From Nocardia transvalensis (GTDB lineage: Bacteria > Actinomycetota > Actinomycetes > Mycobacteriales > Mycobacteriaceae), in the NCBI RefSeq assembly GCF_015477765.1, contig NZ_JADLQQ010000013.1, positions 1 to 64,000 on the forward strand: DNA of 64,000 nt. The letters run 5' to 3'. Made by a program: the position numbers and the translations under genes. The notes under the pieces were generated by a model. It saw nothing but the letters and a program-made list of their open reading frames with translations, was not told where the DNA came from and searched no databases. Below are positions 23,217-32,675 of this stretch, piece after piece. The first letter of the stretch is position 1. Each line of letters opens with the position of its first letter.

Positions 23217-26200
23217 GATCGTTCATCTCCCGTGGACCGTTCCCGGAATTCGGCGGCGAGACCGTGCAGCAGGCCGCCGACCCGGTCTTGCACACCGCTG
23301 CGGATCACCGCGGGCGCATCCCGCACATCCGATTTCCCGCCCCGCACCCAGGCCGCCGCCAGACCCACCAATTGACCGGCCGGTGGCCAACCGGCCAGCA
23401 CCGGCGCGTCGGCCAGCGTGCATTTGGCGTCGATGACCGTCACTCCCGCACGGCGCAGGGCGGCACTGAATTCGCGGCGGAATTCGGCGTGGGTGGTGAC
23501 GGTGCGCCCGGCCAGGCCGCAGCCGCGCGCGTACGCGGCGAAATCACAGGCCGACAGCGTGGAGCCGGAATCCGGCCAACCCATGACATAGCTTTCGTAG
23601 CGGATGGCGCCGAGGGCGCCGTTGTCGAAGACCACCACGACCACCGGCGTCTCGATCGCGGCGCCGCTCGCCAACTCGGCCAACGTGATCGCCGCGCCCC
23701 CGTCGCCGACGACCGCCACCGCGGCCTCACCCGCGGCGGCTACCTCCAGCGCGGCCGGGATGGCGAATCCCATGGTGGCGAACGACGAGGTCCAGAGGTA
23801 TCGGTCCGCGGTGCGCAGATATCGGAAGGCCCACAAGGTATTCAGGCCCACGTCGACGCTCACGGTGATCCGGTCGGGTACCGCGCCGATCTCATCGTTC
23901 ATGATGCGAGCCAGATACGACGGCCGCAGCGGCCCCCACCGGCGCCACCGCAGCGCCGGAGCATGCCGGATCGGCTCGGTGAACGGACGAGAGGCATTGT
24001 CGGCCAACGCTTTCGGTGTGCCCACCGCGCGCAGTCCGCCGATCATGGCCTGCAGGGCGGTGCGGGCGTCACCGAGTAACCCGGCCGCCCCTTCCGGCAG
24101 CCCGATCAGGCACATCGGGTCGGTATTGATCGACACCACCGACGCGCGACTCACCAGATCGAATGCCGCTCCCCGCGACGAGACGCCGACGAGCACGACC
24201 ACATCGGAGCGCTGGATCTCGCGGACGGTGCGGTGATGTCCCGAGCTGCCGACCAGACCCGTTCGCGCGCCGTGTATTCCGGCGCGCACCGATGAGCCGC
24301 CCATGGTGGTGAAGACCGGGGCGTTCACCAGCCGCGCGAGCTCGCGCAGTTCGCTCGCGGTGCCCGCGGCACCCCGCCCGGCGATGATCGTCGGCCGGTC
24401 GGCGTGACGGAGCAGGTCGACCGCCCGCGCGACGCTGTGGGCCGAGGGACGGCGCTCCAGGTGGGCGCGGGTGAGCCCGGGCGGAACGGTCAGGGGAAGT
24501 TCGGGCAGCGCATCGCGCAGGATGCGCACATGCACCACACCGCGGGTGTGCCGGGCCGCGGCCAGCGCCTGTTGCAGCCGGGGGCCGTCCCGCGCCGGAT
24601 CCTCGATCGAGCACGACCACCGCGAGACCTCGGCCAGCAGGTGGGTCGAATCCACCAGCCAGCGCCCGTCCTCGACCGTCACCACGAGCAGCGCGGCGTG
24701 ATCGTAGGCGGCGTCGTAGAGCCCGTTCATCTGCATGAGCAGTGCGGCCGGTGAGGTCACGACCACCGCGGCGCGGGTTCCGAACGCCTTGTCGTCGACC
24801 GAGGCGCGCAACGCCGCGGCCTGACCGTCGACCGCGACACCGACATCGAGTCCGGGGGCCTCGGCCGCGCAGAAGCCGGTCATATGGATGCGCTGGAATC
24901 CGAAGCGCCCCAAGCCTTCAACCAGTCTCGGCAGATCCGAGCCGCCGACGGGTCCGGCAGGCTCGCCTATCAGCATGGAGGCCATCAGCACGATGCGCGG
25001 GCCACCGCCGGACACCGCGAGCGCCTCGTCCAGCTCGTCTTCGGTCGCGGCGCTTCGTGTGTCGACTCCGAAGGCGCGGGCGAACAAGGTCCGGTCGCGG
25101 CGCAGGTCGTCGCTCACGCAGACGACGGTGATCGGCACCTCGTACCTGACGGCGGTCGACAGCTCCGAAACATATTGATCCACATGGGATTTTTCGGTGA
25201 GAACATGGATCCGGCGGCCGGTGGCCAGTGCCATGCCGATGGCCGTGGGCACGGCCGCGCCCGGAAATCGCAGATTCCAGGAACTGTGCACCGCCGCGCA
25301 GTGCGACAACTGCCCGGCGGCGAGGGACTGCCAGCGGGCGCCGTCCACCACGACCTGCCCGTCATCGAGTCGGCTCCGCAGCACCCGAATCCAGCCGACG
25401 GCAGGTTCGGATGCCTCGATCTGTTCGTAAGCCGTTGCGGTATCGCGCAATCGGGTCAGTTCGGCGATCAGGTTGTCGAGGGTGGTCTCGATATCGCCGA
25501 CGATCCGGGTGGGCGGTACGCCCCACTGCCGCGTCTCCTCGATATCGGCGATCTGGACCAGACCGGCCAGCCGCGGAAAGGCCCGGAACAGGCCCGGCGT
25601 GGCGAGACCCACCAGCAGTGCCGCCGCATCGGGCAGATCGGCCGAATCCGCGGTCGGCGGTCCGGTGAGCGGGGCCGCGCACGCCTCGGGCAGCACGTGC
25701 AGCGGCACACCGAGCAGGTGCGCCAGCGCGCGGGCCCGCATGTCGTATCCGCCCGCATGGGCACCGAGAACCACCGCCACGGGACGGTCGTGCAGCGATT
25801 CCGCGAGAGCGGCGATGGTGTCCTTGTCCGGGGAGACCGATGCGCCCACATCCAGCAGCCGCGGGGCACTCACCCGATCGGGCACCGGGGCGCTCAGCAC
25901 ATCGCCGGGAATGGCGACGTGCACCGACGTGCGTTCGTGCAGCGCGCTCCAGCAGAGCTGATCGAACACCCCGACGTGGTCGGTCGACAGGATTTCCACC
26001 GAGCGCGCACAGCCGTCGCGGAACAGGCGTGCGGAGTCGATCTCCTGGAACGATCCGGTGCCGAGGGCGGCCACCGGAACCTGGCCGGAGATCGCGAGGA
26101 CGGGGTGCCGGTCGGCGTGAGCGTCGTACACCCCGGGCAGCAGATGGGTGGCGCCGGGTCCCGCGGTACCGAAGCACACTCCCAATTTCCCTGTGGCCCT

Positions 26201-26416
26201 GGCGTATCCGGCGGCCATGAAGGAGGCGGCGGTTTCGTGCCGGGTGGAGACGAACCGGATATCGGGCCGTCGGCTCATGGCGTCGACCAGGCAGTTCACG
26301 GATTCCGCGGGCATACCGAAGATATGGGTGACGCCCTGGCGCACCAGATGATCGATGATGACATCGGCGAAACGGTTGCGGCCCACCAGGTCCGCGATCA
26401 AGTTCTTGTTCTGCAT
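23213..26416 (-). CDS. Double-length ThDP enzyme with two complementary half-sites
   Basis: The 1067-residue protein contains two successive acetolactate-synthase-like units. In the first (residues ~10-490) the pyrimidine-binding domain keeps the catalytic Glu61 in STRHETAASF. Its diphosphate domain has lost the GDG...N cofactor motif (around 405-436 it reads LTEKSHVDQY). In the second (~495-1040) the RHE segment is lost (AVDGQAAALRAS), but the diphosphate domain is intact (VVGDGGAAITLAEL at ~902-915 and Asn932). Since ThDP sits between the pyrimidine domain of one subunit and the diphosphate domain of another, the chain appears to form an internal pseudo-dimer with one working site. ATG 26416 has GAGG upstream. 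The reaction is probably decarboxylation or acyloin formation. Confidence 0.8.
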   Translation of the reverse strand: MQNKNLIADLVGRNRFADVIIDHLVRQGVTHIFGMPAESVNCLVDAMSRRPDIRFVSTRHETAASFMAAGYARATGKLGVCFGTAGPGATHLLPGVYDAHADRHPVLAISGQVPVAALGTGSFQEIDSARLFRDGCARSVEILSTDHVGVFDQLCWSALHERTSVHVAIPGDVLSAPVPDRVSAPRLLDVGASVSPDKDTIAALAESLHDRPVAVVLGAHAGGYDMRARALAHLLGVPLHVLPEACAAPLTGPPTADSADLPDAAALLVGLATPGLFRAFPRLAGLVQIADIEETRQWGVPPTRIVGDIETTLDNLIAELTRLRDTATAYEQIEASEPAVGWIRVLRSRLDDGQVVVDGARWQSLAAGQLSHCAAVHSSWNLRFPGAAVPTAIGMALATGRRIHVLTEKSHVDQYVSELSTAVRYEVPITVVCVSDDLRRDRTLFARAFGVDTRSAATEDELDEALAVSGGGPRIVLMASMLIGEPAGPVGGSDLPRLVEGLGRFGFQRIHMTGFCAAEAPGLDVGVAVDGQAAALRASVDDKAFGTRAAVVVTSPAALLMQMNGLYDAAYDHAALLVVTVEDGRWLVDSTHLLAEVSRWSCSIEDPARDGPRLQQALAAARHTRGVVHVRILRDALPELPLTVPPGLTRAHLERRPSAHSVARAVDLLRHADRPTIIAGRGAAGTASELRELARLVNAPVFTTMGGSSVRAGIHGARTGLVGSSGHHRTVREIQRSDVVVLVGVSSRGAAFDLVSRASVVSINTDPMCLIGLPEGAAGLLGDARTALQAMIGGLRAVGTPKALADNASRPFTEPIRHAPALRWRRWGPLRPSYLARIMNDEIGAVPDRITVSVDVGLNTLWAFRYLRTADRYLWTSSFATMGFAIPAALEVAAAGEAAVAVVGDGGAAITLAELASGAAIETPVVVVVFDNGALGAIRYESYVMGWPDSGSTLSACDFAAYARGCGLAGRTVTTHAEFRREFSAALRRAGVTVIDAKCTLADAPVLAGWPPAGQLVGLAAAWVRGGKSDVRDAPAVIRSGVQDRVGGLLHGLAAEFRERSTGDERS

Positions 26417-26429
26417 GGCTGACCTCGCC

Positions 26430-27518
26430 TCAGTGCGAATCCTGTTTCCTGCGGGTATCCAGCTGGAAGGCATCGGAGACGAGGATGACCAGCGCACCCA
26501 CCGCCACGACGCCCGCGTTGGCCGGCGTCGGTCGGCTCGCCAGGATGAGTGTGGCGAGGAACCCGCAGGACACGATCATGTCGGTGCGCAGCACATCGTT
26601 TCCGGCCCGCACGGTGTCGGCGGCCAGCAGGCGGCGGCCCTGCCAGAGCACCACCGGCATCCACAGCCACGCGAGCAAAGCCGCGACCGGCATGGCGCCG
26701 ACGGCCACCGGCACGAAGACGCCCACGTAGACCGCGACGGTGGCCGATGCCGCGACGGCCGCGGCCACCTCGCGCGATCCGAACACGGTGGCCGAGGTGA
26801 GCACCCGGGCCCGGGCGTCCCCGAAGTAGTCGGGCACGTTCTTGACCAGTCCCTTCGCGCAGAACCAGACGAACAGATACCCCGCCGCGACCAGGAACGA
26901 GAAGTCGAAGATCCGCGAAACATGCTGCGGCGCAATGGCGACAATGGTGGCGAACGGATAGGCGACCACCGTCGCGAACAGCGCGATCCCCAGCAGCGGA
27001 CGGCATTTCATGCGCAGCGGCCGGAACGAATACTGGTGCGCGCCCGCCAGCGCGAGCAGCACGACGGCGAAGTAGAGCGGTCCGACCGCGGCGGAGGCCG
27101 CCAGCGTGACCACGCACAGGGCCCAGGTGTGCCACAGCAGTCGCGCTCGCCCGTAGACGGCCATGAGAAACACCCGGTTCGGGACGTTCTCACTATCCTC
27201 GTCGACATCGGTATAGGTGTTGAACAGGTTGGCGATAGCGCTGATGGCGAAGGTGACCGCCAGACCCACCAGCGCCCGCCACGACTGCGGAATGTCGAGC
27301 AGCTGCAACCCCAACTGGAAGGCCAGCATGCCGGGAACGCAGGTGCGCGGCCGCGAGAACGCGATGAACATCCGCAGCCGCGTCCACCATTTCAGCCGGT
27401 CACCGCGGGAGTCCCGGGCCCACGCCGATCGCTGCGCGGCGGGCAACTGCAGGAATCGGTCGGCGGTGAGGAACCCCGGTCCCCCGGACCTGTCGATATT
27501 CGAACTCGTGCCTTCCAC
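26430..27518 (-). CDS. UbiA-family membrane prenyltransferase
   Basis: This 362-residue polytopic membrane protein has the two Asp-rich UbiA motifs. The first is NLFNTYTDVDED (Asn100, Asp104, Asp108). The second is DYFGDARAR, in the cytosolic loop after KNVP. Family members transfer a prenyl group from a diphosphate to an aromatic ring, a sugar or a glycerol-phosphate acceptor. About 50 extra N-terminal residues precede the first membrane helix. GTG 27518 is chosen because AGGAGAGGG lies just upstream. The polyprenyl diphosphate synthase in the same operon probably provides the donor. The acceptor may be made by the aminotransferase/ThDP pair, which is inference. Confidence 0.85.
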   Translation of the reverse strand: MEGTSSNIDRSGGPGFLTADRFLQLPAAQRSAWARDSRGDRLKWWTRLRMFIAFSRPRTCVPGMLAFQLGLQLLDIPQSWRALVGLAVTFAISAIANLFNTYTDVDEDSENVPNRVFLMAVYGRARLLWHTWALCVVTLAASAAVGPLYFAVVLLALAGAHQYSFRPLRMKCRPLLGIALFATVVAYPFATIVAIAPQHVSRIFDFSFLVAAGYLFVWFCAKGLVKNVPDYFGDARARVLTSATVFGSREVAAAVAASATVAVYVGVFVPVAVGAMPVAALLAWLWMPVVLWQGRRLLAADTVRAGNDVLRTDMIVSCGFLATLILASRPTPANAGVVAVGALVILVSDAFQLDTRRKQDSH

Positions 27519-27547
27519 GGGCCCTCTCCTGATCGATGCGGAAAACG

Positions 27548-28600
27548 TTACGGGGCAGGCAGATACAGCGCATGCGACACCGCCGCGAGCGCCTCCTCGG
27601 TGGTAGCGGTGACTCGGACACCGACGCCGGGATAGTCCCGGACGGCGATGCCGCCCGCCCGGAACATCCGCACCACCTTCTCGGTCTCGCGCGTCGGAAC
27701 CCAGACGAAATTCCCCTGCGAGGGGGGACCGTCGTATCCGGCTTCTCCCAGCACCCGCCGCAGGCGCCCGCGAACGGTGCGGACCGTGCGCACTCGATCG
27801 GCCAGTTCGGCCGGGTGGCACAGTGATTCCACGGCCGCGGAGGCGGCCAGGGAGTTCACCGCGAACGGAAGCGCGCACGCACGCACCCGCGACATGAACG
27901 CGGCGGTACCCACCGCATAACCGACCCGCAGGGCCGCCAGCCCGTACACCTTGGAGAAGGTCCGGGTGACCACCAGGTCGGGGAACTGCGCGATCAGCTC
28001 GTCCACCGCGAATTGGCCTGCGGCATTGGAGAATTCGGTATAGGCCTGATCGACGATCACCACGACCTCGTCCGGCACTGCGCGCAGGAACTCGACGAAC
28101 TCGTCGGCCGCGACGGTTTCACCGCTCGGGTTGTGCGGCAAGGACACCAGGATCGCCGACGTGTCGTCGTCAACGGCTGCCAGCAGTGCCTCCAGCGGCT
28201 GCCAACAGCCCGGGCCACCGGCGACCATGCGGGGAATCGCGCCGGACGCCAGCACTATTCGCGCATAGGCGTCGAATCCCGGCGCCGCGAAGACGACCCG
28301 ATCGCCCTGATTGGAGACGCAGCGGATGATGGTCCGCAACACCTCGACGCTCCCGTTGCCGACCGCGATACCGTCGACCGGCACCCGGCAATGCCGCGAC
28401 AGCGCCGAACGCAGCGCCCGATACCCCGGATCCGGATATCGGAACACCCCGGCGATCTGCTCCTCGATCGCGCACCGGACGCCGGGCAGCGGACAGAACG
28501 GCATATCGTTGTTGGACAGGTCGTATCGCACGACCTGGTCGGCCCGCTCGCCGTCCTGCCGGTATTCGGCCAGGTCGGTCAGTCCCTCGGCAATTCTCAT
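27548..28600 (-). CDS. PLP-dependent aminotransferase (HisC/class I-II)
   Basis: This 350-residue fold-type I aminotransferase resembles histidinol-phosphate aminotransferases: YPDPGYRALRSALSRH, AVGNGSVEVLRTIIRC, VSLPHNPSGETV, VDQAYTEF and the PLP-binding Lys in RTFSKVYGLAALRVGYAVG. It should interconvert an amino acid and a 2-oxo acid, or aminate a carbonyl intermediate. It sits next to the ThDP enzyme and the UbiA transferase, so it may provide the 2-oxo acid for ThDP chemistry or install the amine of the product. ATG 28600, with GGGG upstream, is preferred to GTG 28606. It lacks histidine-pathway neighbours. Confidence 0.88.
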   Translation of the reverse strand: MRIAEGLTDLAEYRQDGERADQVVRYDLSNNDMPFCPLPGVRCAIEEQIAGVFRYPDPGYRALRSALSRHCRVPVDGIAVGNGSVEVLRTIIRCVSNQGDRVVFAAPGFDAYARIVLASGAIPRMVAGGPGCWQPLEALLAAVDDDTSAILVSLPHNPSGETVAADEFVEFLRAVPDEVVVIVDQAYTEFSNAAGQFAVDELIAQFPDLVVTRTFSKVYGLAALRVGYAVGTAAFMSRVRACALPFAVNSLAASAAVESLCHPAELADRVRTVRTVRGRLRRVLGEAGYDGPPSQGNFVWVPTRETEKVVRMFRAGGIAVRDYPGVGVRVTATTEEALAAVSHALYLPAP

Positions 28601-28615
28601 GAGCACCCCGCATCG

Positions 28616-31120
28616 TCAGTCGTCGGCCATGGCTTCCACGATCCGAACCCGGCTCGCCTGATAGGCGGGCGGCACCGAGCCGGCCAGGCACAGGCACAAG
28701 GCGATGGAGCCCGACAGCAGCACGAGGGGATCGAGACGGTAATGGATATCGATGGCGGTCATGCCGGACAGCACGAGATCGGCGACGAAATGCACGCCCT
28801 CCCCGCCGACGATCCCCATGACCGCGCCGACCGCACCGATGGCGATGGCCTCGGCGACCACGAGCCGTCCGATGAGTTGTCGTGCGGCGCCGATCGAGCG
28901 CAGCATGCCGAACTCCCGGCGGCGCTGCAGCACGGACAGCGTGAGGGTGTTCAGCAGCGCCACCGCCGCGATCGCGGCGATGATCCATTGCAATCCGACC
29001 GCCAGCACTCCGGCCTGCGTGATGTTGAAAACCACGCCCTTGAACGCTCGTTCGCCCGAATAGACCTGGGCATCCGGGCCCAGCACGTCGCGCAGGCGGG
29101 TGGTCAGCTCACCGATATCGACGCCGTGGTCGGCCGTCACCACCAGATAGGTCGCGCCGGGGCGATCGAACCACCGCTGCATCTGCGGCAGATCCATCAC
29201 CACCACACCGGCGTCGGCGGTCAGGAATCCGAATTCGCCGACTATCGGGGCACGCTGCAGACCCGTCGGCGTGCCGACCTCGATCCAGTCGCCGATGCGG
29301 TACCCCATCCGCTCGGCCAGCAGCCGCGATACCGCCACACCCTGCCCGTTCAGCACCTTGTCCTTGACGGCGGGATCGAGCAGCGGTCCCACGTTGGCGT
29401 CGTTGCCGGGCACCAGTCCGCTCACCTGCACCCGCAGATCCCCCACCGAGACATAGGCCCACTGGCCCTCGACGACCTGGCGCACGCCGGGCGTGATCTG
29501 GGCACGATCGGACCAGTGGTCGGGAATCGCCTTGGTGGGCAACAAGTTCGGACCACTGGTCGAGACGAAGATGTCGGTGGCCCGTAACGAGGCGAAGACG
29601 TCGGAGGCGGAATCGACCAGATCGTTGAGCGCGCCGTAGACCGCGACACCCGCGGCGACCGCGATGCCCACGGTCATCGACGTCGCCCAGGTCCGCCGCG
29701 GTGTGCGTTCCACCGACGCCGCCGCCAGCCGCCCCGACGCTCCGGACCTCTCGCACAACCAGGCCGCACCCCAGCGGACGGCACCGGCGGCCGCGAGGCC
29801 GAGCAGCAGCAGACCGAGCATGACCACTGCGGCCGCCGAGACGACGGCCAGGCCGTGGGCCGCGTACCCGATCACGGCCGCGACCGCCACCAGGCCGGCA
29901 CCGGCCACACCGGCACCCACGACGATCCGGCGGCCGAACGGTTGCGCCGCGGCCAGCACCGCCGACCGCAATGCCTCCATCGGATCGACCCGATACGCCT
30001 GGTATGCGGCCGCGAGCGAGGCGGCGACGGTGGCGAGGACGCAGCCGGCAATGGTGGCCGGGTAGACGTAGGCGGGAACGTGGAAGCTCAGTTCCGCCGA
30101 CACCATCTGCAGCAGGAACGGTGGCGTGCGTTCCAGCGCCCACCGGCCGAGCCCGAGCCCGAGCGGTATCCCGGCCAGCGCGGCCACCAGGCCGATGAGC
30201 GCCGCCTCCACCAGCAGATCCGCCGCGACCACCGTCCGTCTGCCGCCGACCGCCCGCAGCACCGCCAGTTGCGGACGCCGTTGCGCCACCGCCATGGTCA
30301 TCACGTTGAACATCAGGAATGCGGCCACCACGAGGGAGACCGCCGCGACCAGCAGGGTCAGGCTCCTGGTCAGGATCAGCGCATTGTCGACCTGCACGGC
30401 CCGCAGTCCGGTCCCCGACACCAGTGCCTTCTTGCCGACCACCTCGGACAGCCGCTCCCGCAGCGCCCCCACGTCGGTACCCGGCTGCGCGACGACGATG
30501 ATGTCGTCGACCTTGTCGCGATGTCCGGTGAGGCTTTGCGCCAATCCCATTGGGGCGGCGATGAATCGGCCGTCGTTGACCTGGGTGGCCAGCTCGGCTG
30601 GCACCACAACTGCGGCGGTCACGTCCCGGCCGCCGACCGAGAAGGTGGCGCCCTCGGGCACACCGAGCTGTTCGCCCACGATCACCCCGTTGGTGCTGCG
30701 CTGCAGTTTCGGCAGCTGCAGCACCGGCTCGAGCGTGGTCCGCAGCGACGAGTTCAGCGCCAGTATCGAGAGGTCGACCCCGACCACCGTCGCCGAAACC
30801 CGGTGCGGCTGCGCCACGGTCATCGAGGTCTGCACGATGGGCACCGCCGCGCGGACGCCCGGGGTGGCGGCGACCGCAGCAGTCAATGACCGGTCGAAGC
30901 CGCTGTCGGAGTATCCGGTGATCAACAGGTCCGCGTCGCCCGCGATGCTGCGGGTCAGTTGTTTCACCGATCCGGTGAGCGAGCTGTAGGTGGCCATCAC
31001 CGCCACCAGCAGCGCCGCCGCGACCGCGACGACCGTGATCAGGGTCGCGGTGCGGACCGCGTGGCCGAACAGCTCGCGCAGGTTGAGCACCCGGAAGCGG
31101 GTGAGATTCGCGCCGATCAC
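28616..31120 (-). CDS. ABC transporter permease, double FtsX type
   Basis: This 834-residue membrane protein has two FtsX-type repeats. The first has a helix at ~25-45 (LITVVAVAAALLVAVMATY), a large extracytoplasmic domain and three helices around 265-390. It is followed by a central group of helices, then a second extracytoplasmic domain and three C-terminal helices ending in QASRVRIVEAMADD. This is the plan of MacB/LolC-like mechanotransmission exporters. GTG 31120 overlaps the ATPase stop (GTGA). Within a biosynthetic operon it is the likely exporter or self-resistance pump, perhaps handing product to the lipoprotein encoded just upstream. Confidence 0.88.
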   Translation of the reverse strand: MIGANLTRFRVLNLRELFGHAVRTATLITVVAVAAALLVAVMATYSSLTGSVKQLTRSIAGDADLLITGYSDSGFDRSLTAAVAATPGVRAAVPIVQTSMTVAQPHRVSATVVGVDLSILALNSSLRTTLEPVLQLPKLQRSTNGVIVGEQLGVPEGATFSVGGRDVTAAVVVPAELATQVNDGRFIAAPMGLAQSLTGHRDKVDDIIVVAQPGTDVGALRERLSEVVGKKALVSGTGLRAVQVDNALILTRSLTLLVAAVSLVVAAFLMFNVMTMAVAQRRPQLAVLRAVGGRRTVVAADLLVEAALIGLVAALAGIPLGLGLGRWALERTPPFLLQMVSAELSFHVPAYVYPATIAGCVLATVAASLAAAYQAYRVDPMEALRSAVLAAAQPFGRRIVVGAGVAGAGLVAVAAVIGYAAHGLAVVSAAAVVMLGLLLLGLAAAGAVRWGAAWLCERSGASGRLAAASVERTPRRTWATSMTVGIAVAAGVAVYGALNDLVDSASDVFASLRATDIFVSTSGPNLLPTKAIPDHWSDRAQITPGVRQVVEGQWAYVSVGDLRVQVSGLVPGNDANVGPLLDPAVKDKVLNGQGVAVSRLLAERMGYRIGDWIEVGTPTGLQRAPIVGEFGFLTADAGVVVMDLPQMQRWFDRPGATYLVVTADHGVDIGELTTRLRDVLGPDAQVYSGERAFKGVVFNITQAGVLAVGLQWIIAAIAAVALLNTLTLSVLQRRREFGMLRSIGAARQLIGRLVVAEAIAIGAVGAVMGIVGGEGVHFVADLVLSGMTAIDIHYRLDPLVLLSGSIALCLCLAGSVPPAYQASRVRIVEAMADD

Positions 31121-31851
31121 GGTGCCGCACCCGCCTCTCGGTCCCAGTCGCGGACCACCCGGCCGTCCACCAATTCGACGACCCGGTCGGCACATTCGGC
31201 GGCCCGCCGGTCGTGGGTGACCAGCACCACCAGCCGTCGCGCATCCTCTGCGTGTGCGAGCTGCTGCAGCAAATCCAGCAGGGCCGCACCGGTTTTCGTG
31301 TCCAGATTCCCGGTCGGCTCGTCGGCCAGCAGCAGCGGCGGGTCCATCATCAGCGCGCGGGCGACGGCCACCCGCTGCATCTGGCCGCCGGACAGTTCCG
31401 CCGGACGATGATCGGCGCGGTCACCGAGCCCGACCAGCCGCAGCAGCCGGACCGCCTCGGCCTTGGTCTGTCGTTTGTAGCTGCCGTTCAACATCTTCGG
31501 CAGCGCGACGTTCTCCCACGCGGCCAGGGTCGGCATCAGATTGAAGGACTGGAAGACGAATCCGACCTTGCGCAAACGGAAATCGGACTGGCCCCGGTCG
31601 TCGAGTTTCGCGGTCTCCACGCCGTCGAACCGGACGGTGCCGGAGGTAGGCCGATCCAGGGCGCCGAGAATGTGCAGCAGGGTGCTCTTTCCCGCGCCGG
31701 ACGGGCCCATCACCGAGACCATGGCGCCGCCGCGCAGCACGAGGCTCACCCCGTCCAGGGCGCGCACACATTCGCGGCCCAGGCGGTATTCGCGCACCAC
31801 ATTGTCGAGTTCGAGGCGGATTCCGGTTCCGGTGACCACGGTGTCGAGCAT
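31117..31851 (-). CDS. ABC transporter ATP-binding protein (MacB/LolD type)
   Basis: This 244-residue ATPase has Walker A GPSGAGKST, the Q-loop FVFQSFNLMPTL, signature LSGGQMQRVAVARAL, Walker B LLLADEPTGNLD and a switch His in VLVTHD. The NLDTKTG stretch after Walker B is typical of the partners of FtsX-type permeases. ATG 31851 begins the domain (MLDTVVTG). A longer version would overlap the lipoprotein gene. It drives the permease encoded next, to which it is joined by a four-base overlap. Confidence 0.93.
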   Translation of the reverse strand: MLDTVVTGTGIRLELDNVVREYRLGRECVRALDGVSLVLRGGAMVSVMGPSGAGKSTLLHILGALDRPTSGTVRFDGVETAKLDDRGQSDFRLRKVGFVFQSFNLMPTLAAWENVALPKMLNGSYKRQTKAEAVRLLRLVGLGDRADHRPAELSGGQMQRVAVARALMMDPPLLLADEPTGNLDTKTGAALLDLLQQLAHAEDARRLVVLVTHDRRAAECADRVVELVDGRVVRDWDREAGAAP

Positions 31852-31864
31852 TCGATCGGTCCGT

Positions 31865-32368
31865 TCAGCTCGCGCACGCCGGCGATTGCACCTGGGCACT
31901 GGACAGCATGTAGCAGGCCCATTCCTTCTTGACCTTCCAGCGGTTGCCGTCGACGACGAACGGAATTTCCGATTGCCCTTGCACCGGTTCGCCGTTCACG
32001 GTCAGGTCGGCATAGGCCACAGCCTGACCGTCGCCCCGATAGTCCACCCGCGCGACGGTCATCTGAATGTGGTTCTGCGCCACCGCATTCGCGACGCGGT
32101 CGGCCAGTTCGGGATCGACGTCGATGCCTTGAATCCATCCCGACTTCCGGTCGAGGGGCACCGTCGGATCGAGGCCGAGTTTGATCGCGGCGTTCAGATC
32201 GCCCGCGGACGGGACCGGTATCGGCGGCGTGTCCGCGGTCGCGGTCGCCACCGTCGGCGACGACGAGTGCGTGGTGTGCCCGCCGCCGGAACCGTCCGAG
32301 CAGGCCCCGGCGAATGCCACGCAGGCCGCCAGCACGACGGGCGCCAGAACGCGTGTGCCGCCGGTCAT
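31865..32368 (-). CDS. Putative lipoprotein, MTB12-like
   Basis: This 167-residue secreted protein has a signal peptide ending in a lipobox-like AFAGACSDG, a Ser/Thr/His-rich linker, then a domain resembling the low-molecular-weight antigen MTB12 family of mycobacteria and nocardiae (PSAGDLNAAIKLGLDP, VPLDRKSGWIQGID, and a Cys-containing end YMLSSAQVQSPACAS). The two late Cys could form a disulfide. It is embedded in the operon, overlapping the small gene upstream by four bases and 13 bases before the ABC ATPase. It may therefore be an envelope component of the exporter. The ligand is unknown. Confidence 0.7.
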   Translation of the reverse strand: MTGGTRVLAPVVLAACVAFAGACSDGSGGGHTTHSSSPTVATATADTPPIPVPSAGDLNAAIKLGLDPTVPLDRKSGWIQGIDVDPELADRVANAVAQNHIQMTVARVDYRGDGQAVAYADLTVNGEPVQGQSEIPFVVDGNRWKVKKEWACYMLSSAQVQSPACAS

Positions 32369-32649
32369 ATCGCGACCCCGTCGGTCCGGCGCCGGTCCAG
32401 GGTCGTCACCAGGTTCTGCAGCTGGGTGACGACCGCGAGCACGGCCTGTTTCAATTCGTCGACGGTGGCGTCGGTCTGCCTCATCAACGCGACCGCATCG
32501 CTCATCATGGTGCCGACCTCCGCCAGTTTCCGATCGACCTCGGTCATCGTGGATTCGGCACGGCCAACCGCGGATTCGGCGTTGTCTATCGCCTGCTCGG
32601 CCCGGCTCAGCACGTCGAGCGGTCCCTTCGGTAGCAGTCCCATGGTCAT
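32365..32649 (-). CDS. Small coiled-coil-like protein of unknown function (94 aa)
   Basis: The 94-residue product is almost wholly helical with heptad-like spacing (VLSRAEQAIDNAESAVGRAE, KLAEVGTMMSDAVALMRQ, TVDELKQAVLAVVTQLQNLV), suggesting a coiled coil. It has no membrane segment, signal peptide or recognised domain. ATG 32649 follows AGAGGTGAG. ATG 32643 is an alternative. The stop overlaps the lipoprotein start (ATGA). Such small proteins in biosynthetic operons may be scaffolds or partners of a membrane enzyme, but nothing in the sequence shows which. Confidence 0.65.
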   Translation of the reverse strand: MTMGLLPKGPLDVLSRAEQAIDNAESAVGRAESTMTEVDRKLAEVGTMMSDAVALMRQTDATVDELKQAVLAVVTQLQNLVTTLDRRRTDGVAI

Positions 32650-32675
32650 CTCACCTCTCGTGGTCGACCGGCCCC

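Noticed and set aside
23213..26416. Idea that the double ThDP gene is two genes joined by a missed stop or assembly error
   Set aside because: The frame is continuous through the join, no start with a ribosome site is seen near residue 490, and the complementary loss of motifs makes sense only for one chain. It is still worth confirming by reads.
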